Below are positions 45,789-54,524 of a DNA stretch of 64,000 nucleotides, in pieces. Position numbers and translations under genes: made by a program. Within the stretch, counting starts at the first letter, position 1; every line of letters starts with the position of its first letter. The stretch is from Conexibacter sp. S30A1 (GTDB taxonomy: Bacteria; Actinomycetota; Thermoleophilia; Solirubrobacterales; Solirubrobacteraceae). The DNA is taken from NCBI RefSeq assembly GCF_023330665.1, contig NZ_CP097127.1:2480001-2544000 (forward strand), in the 5' to 3' direction. Below the pieces are notes generated by a model that ran no database searches, had not been told where the DNA came from, and saw only the letters and a list, made by a program, of their open reading frames with translations.

Positions 45789-45794
45789 ATTGTG
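45789..45794 (-). promoter_or_regulatory. -10 box CACAAT of toxin-antitoxin module 3
   Basis: Minus-strand CACAAT 6 nt before GTG 45782. Confidence 0.4.
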
Positions 45795-46050
45795 GCATAC
45801 ACAACCCCGGACACCAAAGACCCGCTCCGATGGCCGCACGCGCATCTCAGCCAACGGCCGCGACCGACCTGCAACGCGCGGGTAAGGGAACCGCGGCAAA
45901 CGCTAGTGAGGATATGGCTGCTCCCGTTGTCGCTCTTGGCTGAACGCTTGGCGCGGTCAGTAGGGATGCTGGCACCGGACTGGCAGCCACGATGATGAAA
46001 GCGATCTGTAGCCTCGTGATTAATGCGTCTGCCCGCGGCGGGCACTTGAT

Positions 46051-46071
46051 ATATACCGAGCGTCGGTATAT
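46051..46071. promoter_or_regulatory. Palindromic operator upstream of padR
   Basis: ATATACCGA GCG TCGGTATAT: perfect 9-bp arms, 3-nt spacer, ending 9 nt before the padR ATG and overlapping the probable -10. Placement and symmetry suit PadR autorepression. Confidence 0.65.
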
Positions 46072-46080
46072 GTTTGTGTT

Positions 46081-46419
46081 ATGCCAATCAAGAGCATGCA
46101 TGAGCCGACGTTCATGATCCTCACCGCTTTGGCGTCAGGGCCCCAACATGGTTACGGCATCGTCAACGATGTCTCCGGGATCTCGGGTGGTCGCGTAAAG
46201 CTACGCGCGGGGACCCTGTACACGGCGCTGGACAGGTTGCGCGCCGACGGTTTGGTGGAGCTCGATCGTGAGGAGATCGCGGACAGCCGCCTACGTCGCT
46301 ATTACCGGCTCACGGCTGCTGGTAGTGAGCGGCTTGCTGAGGAGGCCGCGCGGCTGCGGGGCAACGCGCGGGTGGCAATGATGCGGTTGCAGTCGAATTC
46401 CGGGATGGCCGGAGCATGA
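46081..46419 (+). CDS. PadR family transcriptional regulator
   Basis: 112 residues. MHEPTFMILTALASGPQHGYG, IVNDVSGISGGRVKLRAGTLYTALDRL broken at RAGTLY, ADSRLRRYYRLTAAGSERL: the PadR winged helix with its GTLY helix and wing. A palindromic operator lies upstream. The stop overlaps the next gene by 4 nt, so it is cotranscribed with a membrane protein, a common PadR arrangement. Confidence 0.93.
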   Translation: MPIKSMHEPTFMILTALASGPQHGYGIVNDVSGISGGRVKLRAGTLYTALDRLRADGLVELDREEIADSRLRRYYRLTAAGSERLAEEAARLRGNARVAMMRLQSNSGMAGA

Positions 46420-47141
46420 GCGACCCGTGTGAACTCGAGCGACGCTACCGCCGGCTGCTGGCGTGCTTCCCTTCGGCGTTTCGTCGCGAGCACGAAGAGG
46501 AGATGCTCGTCGTTCTGCTCGCCTGCGCCCGGGACGGACTTCGCCGCCCGGGGGTCGCGGACACGGTAGATCTGCTGTGGCGTGCGTTGCGACTGCGGGT
46601 CGCCCCTGTGACGCGGCGGTCGGTCCCGACCGTGTTCTGGGGAGCGAGATTGATGCTGCTCACCGGCTGTTTGGAGCTAGCGGCACTCATGGTGGTCGTG
46701 GTCACCAAGGGCACCGTGGACGCGGCTGTGTTGCGACACGTCCCGGGTACGGGGGCACGCGCCGTTGCACTGGTTCAAAGTCAGGTGGAGGCAGTTGAGA
46801 TCGGCGCGCCGATCGCCGCGGCAGCCTGGCTGGCGCTCGCGTGGGCCAACGACCGCGGACACCGCTGGGGTCGTTTCGGAGCGGTCGCGCTCCTCACCCT
46901 CACCGCCGTGAGCCTACTGGCGGGGCTAAGTCGACACGGAGGCTCCTACGCGGTTGCCGACGTGATCGTCGGGGCCGTTCTATGCACAACTGCCCTCGTC
47001 GCGAGCGCTCTGATCATCAGCATCGACTCAAACAAGCACTACGACCAGCGGCGACACAACGGTCAGAGACGCTCCGCTCTCACGGACCAGACGGCGGCGC
47101 TCATCCGGCAGGCGGAGCCTTACAACGCAAGCTGGAACTGA
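46416..47141 (+). CDS. PadR-associated integral membrane protein
   Basis: 241 residues. An N-terminal segment, LERRYRRLLACFPSAFRREHEEEML, is the permease-prefix-like region found in proteins next to PadR genes. About four to five transmembrane helices follow (FWGARLMLLTGCLELAALMVVVV, IGAPIAAAAWLALAWAN, FGAVALLTLTAVSLLAGLS, VADVIVGAVLCTTALVASALI). Function unknown; probably the target controlled by PadR. Confidence 0.8.
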   Translation: MSDPCELERRYRRLLACFPSAFRREHEEEMLVVLLACARDGLRRPGVADTVDLLWRALRLRVAPVTRRSVPTVFWGARLMLLTGCLELAALMVVVVTKGTVDAAVLRHVPGTGARAVALVQSQVEAVEIGAPIAAAAWLALAWANDRGHRWGRFGAVALLTLTAVSLLAGLSRHGGSYAVADVIVGAVLCTTALVASALIISIDSNKHYDQRRHNGQRRSALTDQTAALIRQAEPYNASWN

Positions 47142-47143
47142 CC

Positions 47144-47491
47144 ATGAGCACGCAACTTCAACTGATGCGCTCATCCCGGCTCGCCGACGCGGCGTGGCGC
47201 TATCAGATCGTGCTCGACGGCCAGAGCGCCGGCAGCATCCGCAATGGCGCAACCGTACAGTTCTCGACCTCACCCGGGGAACACACACTGCAGGTCCGCT
47301 CGCTCCACGTCGTCAACCGGCACATCGGGCTCTCCAGCCCCCCGGCAACCTTCACGATCAACGACGGCGAGCAGGTCCAATTCGACTGCCACGCCCCAGG
47401 CTTCGCCCACGCGCTCAAACAGTGGATCCAGTGCCTGCGTAGCGACCGCAGCCACTGGATCACGCTCGAGTGCATCACAACCCTCGATTAG
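47144..47491 (+). CDS. Small predicted beta-sandwich protein
   Basis: 115 residues from ATG 47144, 2 nt after the preceding stop. WRYQIVLDGQSAGSIRNGAT, VQFSTSPGEHTLQVRS and SSPPATFTINDGEQVQFDCH resemble a PEGA-like or carboxypeptidase-regulatory beta domain present in many unnamed actinobacterial proteins. No signal peptide. Third gene of the PadR operon. Function unknown. Confidence 0.65.
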   Translation: MSTQLQLMRSSRLADAAWRYQIVLDGQSAGSIRNGATVQFSTSPGEHTLQVRSLHVVNRHIGLSSPPATFTINDGEQVQFDCHAPGFAHALKQWIQCLRSDRSHWITLECITTLD

Positions 47492-47744
47492 AACGGGTCT
47501 CGCGCCTCGGCAGCCGACAACGGCCCGAAGGGGCTTGCAGGCTCACGGACGAGTCCCACGACGACATCCGGCTACCACCGCGCCGAGACCCGCTTTCACG
47601 CGGCCGCGCGCGTCTCAGACGCGGCTCAACGGCACCCGCTTTGCGCGGAACGGGAGGCACCGCGATCACAATCGCTTTCAGCGTTTGGGCCATTCGCCAC
47701 TGGCTATAGGTTTGGCGACAAGTTGCGCCTGCTCGTTGTTCGGG

Positions 47745-48005
47745 TCAGATCGGGAGCTGGACCCGTTCCGCTCGATGGAGGTTGGTTATCCGAGACGGGA
47801 TACGAAACGCTCGGTAGCCGCGTCCCTGATTCTCGCTCGATTCAAACTTGGGCAGCCGTACGTCCGGCACATCTATCGCCACCCAGACAGCGTCGTCTGG
47901 TGCCTCGTAGGGGACAGGATTGTCAACCCAGAAGAAGTCGCCGCGGAGAGCGCCGCGCACCGCCCGGTCGGCATCCACGGCGGCCAGTGGAGTGAACAGC
48001 CTCAT
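47745..48005 (-). CDS. Hypothetical protein, possibly truncated
   Basis: 86 residues, no Shine-Dalgarno site: MRLFTPLAAVDADRAVRGAL, DDAVWVAIDVPDVRLPKFE, GYRAFRIPSRITNLHRAERV. The composition is protein-like, and the VAIDVP...YRAFRIPSRITN pattern recalls proteins with an ADP-ribosyltransferase-like RES/ART fold, but I cannot assign it. It lies in a 775-nt stretch (47492-48266) with no other convincing gene. Confidence 0.35.
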   Translation of the reverse strand: MRLFTPLAAVDADRAVRGALRGDFFWVDNPVPYEAPDDAVWVAIDVPDVRLPKFESSENQGRGYRAFRIPSRITNLHRAERVQLPI

Positions 48006-48068
48006 CGTAAGTGACGTTATCTGACGATCGCTTCCATCGGGCCACTGAGGAACCGACGTGCGATTCCG

Positions 48069-48100
48069 TTGGCGACCAGGCGCGCGTCCTGGTTCTGGCG
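48069..48100. repeat. Short dispersed repeat, copy 2
   Basis: TTGGCGACCAGGCGCGCGTC followed by CTGGTTCTGGCG; matches copy 1 at 42830-42862 in about 29 of 32 positions. Confidence 0.55.
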
Positions 48101-48266
48101 GGCGGATACGAGGTGCATGGCCCTGCTACGTCCCGGACCTGCGTCGATGCGCGTGGGGTACTCGCGCTCGCGTGGTTGGTGCCGGGCAGCGCTCTGGCAA
48201 GCGCGACGTGAGGGCTTGTGGCGCCGGTCGGCCGGCGGGGCTTGCCCCACGGATGACTGCCGCTGT

Positions 48267-49049
48267 TTAGGCTCGGAGGTCGCGCCGTTCGATGCTCCTG
48301 ATGGCGATCGCCATCAGCAGGAAGGTGACGAGTCCGAGAACGACGAGGCTGGGGAGGTCGATGCCGCGTGTGAGTGGGTCGTGGCCTGTGTAGTAGTAGA
48401 AGAGTGAAACGTATTTCAACCAGCTGAGAACGCTGACGAGCGGCGCGAAGCTGTTGATCAGCCAGCCGAGGACCGCGACACCCGCGGCGACGCCGGTAGC
48501 GAGCGATCGACGGCCGGTGGCGGCGGCGAGGGTGATCGCGAGCGCTCCGATCGCCAGGCCGAAGAAGGCGAGTTGGACGGCGAGAGCGGTGATGTGCCAG
48601 ATCGTGATTCCGCCACCAGCGAGGGCGACGCCGAGGATCAGCCCGATCCAGACCGCCAACGCGATGATCAACACGACGGCGGCGATCGCGGCGGCCTTGG
48701 CGATGATGAGCCGGGAGCGGCGGATCGGGTACGCGAGCACGAGCGCCAGGATCCGGTCCTCCTCTTCGCCTGCGGTGGCTGCGGAGGCGCCAGTGATCGC
48801 CAGGGCTCCGATCACGAGCGGGGCGTAGATGATGGCGATCTCGCTACGAAACCAGCCTGTGACGGTGCCGTAGTCGCCGCCGCCCAGCAGGTTCCCGACG
48901 CTCTTGGGGACGTGGAGTTTTCCGATCGAGTGCCCGACGGCTGGGAACAGCGCGCCGACGGCAGCCATCACGGCGATCAGGCCGACCGCTGCCGACATCG
49001 TGCTTGGGAGTCGCAGGCGGAGCGTGAGTTGGGTCACGGGCCGGCTCAT
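48267..49049 (-). CDS. ABC-2 type transporter permease
   Basis: 260 residues with six predicted helices: MSAAVGLIAVMAAVGALFPA, IYAPLVIGALAITGASAATAGEEEDR around the conserved GEEEDRILALVLAYPI, AVVLIIALAVWIGLILGVAL, and the last helix VVLGLVTFLLMAIAI. Exporter membrane subunit partnered with the upstream ATPase, whose stop it overlaps by 4 nt. Confidence 0.9.
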   Translation of the reverse strand: MSRPVTQLTLRLRLPSTMSAAVGLIAVMAAVGALFPAVGHSIGKLHVPKSVGNLLGGGDYGTVTGWFRSEIAIIYAPLVIGALAITGASAATAGEEEDRILALVLAYPIRRSRLIIAKAAAIAAVVLIIALAVWIGLILGVALAGGGITIWHITALAVQLAFFGLAIGALAITLAAATGRRSLATGVAAGVAVLGWLINSFAPLVSVLSWLKYVSLFYYYTGHDPLTRGIDLPSLVVLGLVTFLLMAIAIRSIERRDLRA

Positions 49050-49945
49050 GTCGTGTCCGTGCGGTAGTAGCGCAAGAAGATGTCTTCCAGGTCGCCGTCT
49101 TGCGGGCGCACCGCGCGGACGTAGTGACTGGCGGCGACCTTGACGACCGGATCGGCCGAGCCCTCGAAGCTCACCGTCACTGTCGCATCGACGGCCGCTG
49201 CGTCGACGACGCCGGGAAGCGCACGGAACTCTGCTGGATCGACCGGAGCAGCGAACTCGATCTCCAGACGCTGGACGGCGACGCGTCGGAGGTTCTCAAC
49301 CGAGTCCACCACGACAAGTCGACCGTTTCGCAGGATCGCCAGCCGGTCGGTGACCCGCTCCACCTCCGACAGGGTGTGGGAGGAGAGCAGCACGGTACGT
49401 CCTTGTGCTCTCACCTCGCTCAACAGGCTGTGAAAGCTCCGCTGCACGAGAGGATCCAGACCGGCAATTGGCTCGTCGAGGATCAGCAACTCGGGCTCGT
49501 GCATGAACGCCTGAACGAGCCCGAGCTTCTGTCGGTTCCCGGCCGAGAGCTGGCGGATCGGACGATCCAGCACAGCATCGAAGCGCTCGACCAGAGCGTC
49601 GCGTACACGCCTGTCCACGCCGCCGCGCAGCTGCGTGAAGTACTCCAGGACACCCCCTCCGGTCAGCTTGGGGTATAGCGCGAGATCCCCCGGAAGGAAC
49701 CCGACTCGACCTCGCACCTCCAGGCTGTCACTGATCGAGTCCAACCCGAGCACCCGGGCCGAGCCTGCGGTCGGCTTGATCAGATCCAGCAACAAGCGCA
49801 GCATCGTCGACTTGCCCGCCCCATTGGGACCGAGCAAGCCGAACACCTCCCCCTGGCCGACCTCCAGGTCGAGCTCGACCAGTCCCCGCCCCGAGCCGTA
49901 ATCCTTCGACAATCCCCGCGTCGCGATCACCGGTCCGGCCTGCAC
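49046..49945 (-). CDS. ABC transporter ATP-binding protein
   Basis: 299 residues, GTG start with GGAGGGG upstream. Walker A LLGPNGAGKSTMLRLLLD, signature LSAGNRQKLGLVQAF (LSAGN for LSGGQ), Walker B LLILDEPIAGLDP, switch His in LLSSHTLSEVERV. A C-terminal DUF4162-like domain is typical of drug/bacitracin exporters. Divergent MarR-type gene upstream. Confidence 0.95.
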   Translation of the reverse strand: MQAGPVIATRGLSKDYGSGRGLVELDLEVGQGEVFGLLGPNGAGKSTMLRLLLDLIKPTAGSARVLGLDSISDSLEVRGRVGFLPGDLALYPKLTGGGVLEYFTQLRGGVDRRVRDALVERFDAVLDRPIRQLSAGNRQKLGLVQAFMHEPELLILDEPIAGLDPLVQRSFHSLLSEVRAQGRTVLLSSHTLSEVERVTDRLAILRNGRLVVVDSVENLRRVAVQRLEIEFAAPVDPAEFRALPGVVDAAAVDATVTVSFEGSADPVVKVAASHYVRAVRPQDGDLEDIFLRYYRTDTT

Positions 49946-50021
49946 GGCTCACCCCTCCGGAGTAATACACTCGACTGCCACGTGATTCGTAGGTTACATA
50001 CATTTCAGACGTACGCGAACC
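49946..50021. promoter_or_regulatory. Shared promoter region of ABC exporter and MarR-type regulator
   Basis: 76 nt between divergent starts. TATTAC on the minus strand may serve the ABC operon; TACATT on the plus strand may serve the regulator. No clear palindrome is resolved. Confidence 0.35.
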
Positions 50022-50534
50022 TTGGATCGGGGCGGATCTTTGTCCGCTGACGACCGCGATGACCGCGGGGTGCGCCAATTCATCGAGAGCTTCGCCTCGG
50101 CACTCGTCGACGCCGGCATGCCACAGATGCCATCGCTCGTGTTCGCCGCGCTGCTCGCGACCGACACCGAAGGACTCACCGCCACCCAACTCGCCGACCA
50201 ACTGCAGGTCAGTCGCGCCGCGATCTCCGGCGCCGTGAACTACCTTGCGCACGTCGATCTCATCGCACGCGAGCGCCAGCCCGGCAGCCGCAGCCACCGC
50301 TACGTCCTGAAGAACCCCACCTGGTACGAGGCGGTCGCCCGCCGCGAGCAGGTCCTCAACCGATGGATCACCACAACCCGCGACGGCGTCCAGGCCCTCG
50401 GACCGACCACACCAGCCGGAAAACGCCTTGCCGAATCCCTGGCCTTCTTCGAGTTCCTCAGCGACGAGCTACGCGAACTCCTTGCCCGCTGGGCAAAGAC
50501 ACGCACCAACCAACGACCACCCACAGCGACCTGA
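50022..50534 (+). CDS. MarR/GbsR-type transcriptional regulator
   Basis: 170 residues from TTG 50022 (TTG 50040 also possible). FIESFASALVDAGMPQMPSLVFAALL, LTATQLADQLQVSRAAISGAVNYLAHVDLI split at SRAAIS, and GSRSHRYVL give the winged helix; a helical dimerisation tail follows. Divergent from the ABC exporter, which it probably represses in response to a ligand. Confidence 0.85.
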   Translation: MDRGGSLSADDRDDRGVRQFIESFASALVDAGMPQMPSLVFAALLATDTEGLTATQLADQLQVSRAAISGAVNYLAHVDLIARERQPGSRSHRYVLKNPTWYEAVARREQVLNRWITTTRDGVQALGPTTPAGKRLAESLAFFEFLSDELRELLARWAKTRTNQRPPTAT

Positions 50535-50814
50535 GCCACGGCTCCCCAGCCAAAGCGGCCCCCCTGACACGGCCGCTAAACCAGCGGATTGTGGTCGAGC
50601 AGTTGGCAGGGCAGCGCGCCGCGGTCCCCGTAGGAGAGGGCGATACCGGCAGGCCAACATCACCGGTGACGACTTCGTAGTCCGCAGCTTCAGCCTAGGC
50701 CGAAGTTCCTTCGGTAGTCACGCTTGAAAACGGCCGCATTCCCTGTGTTCGTCGGGGATAGCGGCCTTTTCTACGGGCAACAGTGTAGTCACAACATCCG
50801 TCCGGTGGATGCGA

Positions 50815-50820
50815 TATAGT
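50815..50820 (+). promoter_or_regulatory. -10 box TATAGT of the IS1634 transposase
   Basis: TATAGT, 6 nt before ATG 50827, same spacing as the toxin-antitoxin promoters. Confidence 0.5.
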
Positions 50821-50826
50821 CCAGGC

Positions 50827-52569
50827 ATGCCAGCGAAGACACGTCACATCGGTGCGATGCATGTGGTCACGAACAGGATTCGTCGTGGTGAGAAGGAGTA
50901 CACCGCGACCTTGTTGCGGCGGTCATATCGGCAAGACGGGAAGGTCAAGAAGGAAACGCTCGCGAACCTGTCGCACCTCCCGGCCGAGGCGATCGACGCG
51001 ATCCGGCGGGTGCTGGCGGGCGAGAGCCTGATGAGCGCCGATGACGCGTTCGAGATCGAGCGGTCCTTGCCCGCGGGGCATGTGAACGCCGCGCTGATCA
51101 TGGCGCGGCGGCTGGGTTTGGCGGAGCTGCTGGACCCGCGGTCCTCGCGTGATCGGGATCTGTGCATGGCGATGATCGTCTCGCGGGTGATCTCCCCGGG
51201 ATCGAAGCTGTCGACCGTGCGCTCGTTGGGGCAGTCGACGCTGGCGTCAGAGCTCGGGGTCGAAGGTGTTGATGAGGACGATCTTTACGCCGCGATGGAC
51301 TGGCTTTACGAGCGCCAGGCCCGGATCGAGGACCGTCTCGCCAAGCGTCACCTCAACGTTGGGGAGATGGTGCTCTATGACGTGTCCTCCTCCTATTTCG
51401 AGGGCCGCGCCTGTCCTTTGGGGAAGCTCGGCTACTCGCGGGACGGACAGAAGAACCTGCCCCAGATCGTCTACGGGTTGCTCTGTGACAAGCACGGCCG
51501 GCCCGTCAGCATCGAGGTGTTCTCCGGCGAGACCCATGACGACAAGACCCTCCCCGCACAGGTCAGGAAGGTCAAGGACCGCTTCGGGCTGGCGCGTGTC
51601 ACTGTTGTGACTGATCGCGGGATGGTCACCAAAGCGAACATCGAGACCTTGACCGCGACGGAGGGGGTGTCGTGGATCACTGCGCTGAAGGCCCCCACGA
51701 TCAAGAAACTCGTCCGCGACGGCATCTTCCAGCCGTCGCTGTTCGATCAGCAGAACCTCGGCGAGATTACCGACGTCAACGAGTTCCCTGGGGAGCGTTT
51801 GATCGTGTGCCGCAACCCACTTGTTGGTGCTCAGCGCGCCCGCAAACGCACCCTGTTGCTGGACGCGACAGAGCAGGAACTGGCGGCGATCAAGACCCGG
51901 GTGGACAAAGGCACTTTGCTCGGCTCAGCGCAGATCGGCCTGGCCGTCGGGCCGGCCCTGAAGCGCTTCCACGTCAAGAAACACTTCGACATCCACATAA
52001 GCGACATGGAGTTCACCTACCAGCGCAAACAGGAGCAGATCGACACGGAGGCCGCCCTCGACGGGTTCTACATCCTGCGCACCAACCACACCGCCGCTGA
52101 GGTTCCAGCCGGAGATGTCGTCCGCACCTACAAGAACCTTGAGCAGGCCGAGCGAGCGTTCCGGTCCCTGAAAGGCCCGGACCTACAGATCCGGCCGATC
52201 CATCACCACCTCGAGAACCGGGTCCGGTCCCATGTGCTGATCTGCATGCTCGCTTACTACCTCACCTGGCATTTGAAGGCCGCATGGAAACCGCTGTTGT
52301 TCACCGACGAGAACCGCCCCGAGAACGACGACCCGGTCGCCAAAGCCGTCCGCTCACCCGAAGCTGAGACCAAGGCCCGGACGAAACAGACGACCGACGG
52401 CGGCACTGCTCACAGCTACCAGACGCTGCTCAGCGAACTGGCGACCCAGACCCGGAACCGCACCCGACTCGCCGGCCGGACCGACACGTTCGAGAAGCTG
52501 ACCCAGCCCACAGCACTCCAAGCCCAAGCGCTCAAGCTCACCACGAACGCCCCAGTCGTGATCAAGTAG
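50827..52569 (+). CDS. IS1634 (IS4 superfamily) transposase
   Basis: 580 residues. MVLYDVSSSYFEGRACPLGK (first Asp), SIEVFSGETHDDKTLPAQV, VTVVTDRGMVTKANIE (second Asp), and YKNLEQAERAFRSLKGPDLQIRPI with the YREK-like Glu box. Open throughout, so the element may be active. ATG 50827 is preferred to 50809 on promoter spacing. Confidence 0.93.
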   Translation: MPAKTRHIGAMHVVTNRIRRGEKEYTATLLRRSYRQDGKVKKETLANLSHLPAEAIDAIRRVLAGESLMSADDAFEIERSLPAGHVNAALIMARRLGLAELLDPRSSRDRDLCMAMIVSRVISPGSKLSTVRSLGQSTLASELGVEGVDEDDLYAAMDWLYERQARIEDRLAKRHLNVGEMVLYDVSSSYFEGRACPLGKLGYSRDGQKNLPQIVYGLLCDKHGRPVSIEVFSGETHDDKTLPAQVRKVKDRFGLARVTVVTDRGMVTKANIETLTATEGVSWITALKAPTIKKLVRDGIFQPSLFDQQNLGEITDVNEFPGERLIVCRNPLVGAQRARKRTLLLDATEQELAAIKTRVDKGTLLGSAQIGLAVGPALKRFHVKKHFDIHISDMEFTYQRKQEQIDTEAALDGFYILRTNHTAAEVPAGDVVRTYKNLEQAERAFRSLKGPDLQIRPIHHHLENRVRSHVLICMLAYYLTWHLKAAWKPLLFTDENRPENDDPVAKAVRSPEAETKARTKQTTDGGTAHSYQTLLSELATQTRNRTRLAGRTDTFEKLTQPTALQAQALKLTTNAPVVIK

Positions 52570-52654
52570 ACACAACCCCGACACCCCAAAACCCTGACGA
52601 TCCCAGCAAATAAGCCAGATTTCGCCGCGTCACCGGGGGGAACTTCGGCCTAGG

Positions 52655-52962
52655 CGTTCCGATTTTGGCTCCGCGTCGCCGGAATCCCTGAGGATGGAGG
52701 ACCCGACGTCGAGCATGACGGGATCACGCGCGACTCCGGCGCGGGCTTGGCGGAGATCGGTCTCGTGCAGACTCGTACAGACCACCGGGGCGCGTTCATC
52801 GCTTGCCCAGTGCGAACTGCTGCCGCCGCCCGGATGCCTCAACAGCGTCTGTTCCAGGCAGCCCACCGGTTGGTTGACAGCGCTACGGGTTGCCTGCCGA
52901 TGGCACTGGGTAGATAGCCACCCGACACGATAACTGCGGTGTGTCTGACTCTTTGATAGAGC
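52655..52962. other. Gene-free gap between two insertion sequences
   Basis: 308 nt. The frames are short and do not resemble known proteins; nothing is recognised. Confidence 0.3.
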
Positions 52963-53142
52963 GGTCGCATTTTCTAACCCAACGCTGAGCTGGTGGTGAG
53001 GGCTGGCTGGTTGGTGTCCGGACCGGGGTCCGGGGCAGCGTCCTTGCTGTGGTTCCGCCGGCGTCCAGCCGGCGGGCGACCCCCTCAAAAGCGCGCCTCT
53101 TCCCCGGGAGGGCGTGCGCGCTTGTGGTGTGGTCTGGGCGTG

Positions 53143-54177
53143 TCATTTCTTGTCTGCTCGATTCTGACGGATCCGGTCGGCCCGAGCCTGCCGAAGCCCT
53201 GCGGCGCGGGCGCGGCGGATGGCGGGTCCGCGGCCTGAGTGCTCATCATCGGGGGTGACGTAGCCGATCGCGGCGTGCAGGCGCACGGTGTTGTATTCGG
53301 TGCGCACACGCGCGAGTGTCTGGTCGAGCACGGCGGGGTCGCTGATCGCTAAAAGCAGCGGCCATTCGCCTTTGACGTGGCTGAAGAAGCTCTCGATGTG
53401 CGCCTGGTCTGTGGGTGTGCCGGGCCGGCCGTGATGCTGGGTGATCAACATGATCGCCATGAACTGGCGGGTGTCGATCGCGGTCATCTCGGTCCCGTTA
53501 TCAGACCACGCGACCAGCACCGGCAGCTCGTCAGGCTCGTCGATAACAGCAGGCGGCGGCTGATCAACGCTGGCAAGCGGTCGTCCGTCGGGGCCGAGCA
53601 GCCCCTGGTCCTCGAGCGCCTGGGCGAACAGCAGCTGCACCTGGGTTGAGGTTTGCTCTGAGGTGAGCAGGTATCCGATCCAGTAGCGGGTCACGACATC
53701 AACGATCGCGTAAGCAACCCGCTTGGCACGCGCAAAGTGGGTTGCATCCCAAATCCAGATCCGGTTCTTCTCCCAGCTAATCACGGGAAACACGGGTGTT
53801 TGCGGGCGTGCGCGAACCGGCTCCCCAGGGAGCGTGACCTGGTGTTTGAGCGCCACACGCAACACCGTGGACGGGCTCACGAACACCGTCCCGGTATAGC
53901 TGCCGCGGTGTGCGAGCTTGCGATGCGAACGGTCCACCGGCCCCCACGTCTCGATCAGGCAGAGGATCGCCTGCTCCTCCCACTCAAGCAGGCTGTGCAC
54001 CGCCCCGCCACCCGGAGCCTGGTCCTCCAAGCTCCCGGTCTCTCTGAGGCGCGCCCGCCAGCGGTGCACGCGCACATCCTCTACCTGCAGCACCCGGCAC
54101 GCCCGCGCGTGCGACCACCCCCGCCCGACAGCATCATCGATCAGGCCCAGAAGCTCGAGCTTGACCCCCGCACTCAC
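53143..54177 (-). CDS. IS3-type transposase, orfB (integrase core)
   Basis: About 344 residues from GTG 54177. An HTH-like region (LGLIDDAVGRGWSHARACRVL) is followed by the rve core: IWIWDATHFARAKRVAYAIVDV (Asp), VLVAWSDNGTEMTAID (Asp) and TDQAHIESFFSHVKGEW (Glu). The GTG start overlaps the orfA stop as GTGA, so translational coupling rather than frameshifting may be used. The open frame extends upstream but is antisense-like there. Confidence 0.85.
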   Translation of the reverse strand: MSAGVKLELLGLIDDAVGRGWSHARACRVLQVEDVRVHRWRARLRETGSLEDQAPGGGAVHSLLEWEEQAILCLIETWGPVDRSHRKLAHRGSYTGTVFVSPSTVLRVALKHQVTLPGEPVRARPQTPVFPVISWEKNRIWIWDATHFARAKRVAYAIVDVVTRYWIGYLLTSEQTSTQVQLLFAQALEDQGLLGPDGRPLASVDQPPPAVIDEPDELPVLVAWSDNGTEMTAIDTRQFMAIMLITQHHGRPGTPTDQAHIESFFSHVKGEWPLLLAISDPAVLDQTLARVRTEYNTVRLHAAIGYVTPDDEHSGRGPAIRRARAAGLRQARADRIRQNRADKK

Positions 54178-54524
54178 CCGCGCGGGGACCGGGCCAGTAA
54201 GCCCGAGCGCTGCTTTCCCCTGTGCAACGAAAGCTCGATCGCCTGCTCCTTGATCGTCTCGGTCAGCTGCGCGTTCTCGGACCGCAACGCCTCCAGCTCC
54301 AGCTGCTCGGGCGATGAGACCCGCCCCGGCTTCGCGGAGGCGAACGCCACCAACGCCGCATCCTTCGCCAACGCCCTGAGCCGGATGATCACCGACACAT
54401 CCACCCCATACTTCCGGGCCGCGTCCGCCTGCGAGATCTCCTTCGAGGCGACCTCCAAAAACAGCTCCCACTTCTCCTCCGGCGACAGCTGCCGGCGAGC
54501 TTTGCGCTTGCCGTTCTCCATCAT
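54174..54524 (-). CDS. IS3-type transposase, orfA (HTH)
   Basis: 116 residues from ATG 54524 with AGGAGG upstream: RRQLSPEEKWELFLEVASKE, SQADAARKYGVDVSVIIRLR is the HTH, and SPEQLELEALRSENAQLTET a leucine zipper-like tail. Standard IS3 orfA. Confidence 0.87.
   Translation of the reverse strand: MMENGKRKARRQLSPEEKWELFLEVASKEISQADAARKYGVDVSVIIRLRALAKDAALVAFASAKPGRVSSPEQLELEALRSENAQLTETIKEQAIELSLHRGKQRSGLLARSPRG

Larger units (their letters stand above)
50694..52654 (+). mobile_element. IS1634-family insertion sequence
   Basis: Perfect 16-bp terminal inverted repeats, CCTAGGCCGAAGTTCC at 50694-50709 and its complement at 52639-52654, enclose one transposase gene; total 1961 bp. No target duplication is evident at the edges. 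Confidence 0.85.
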
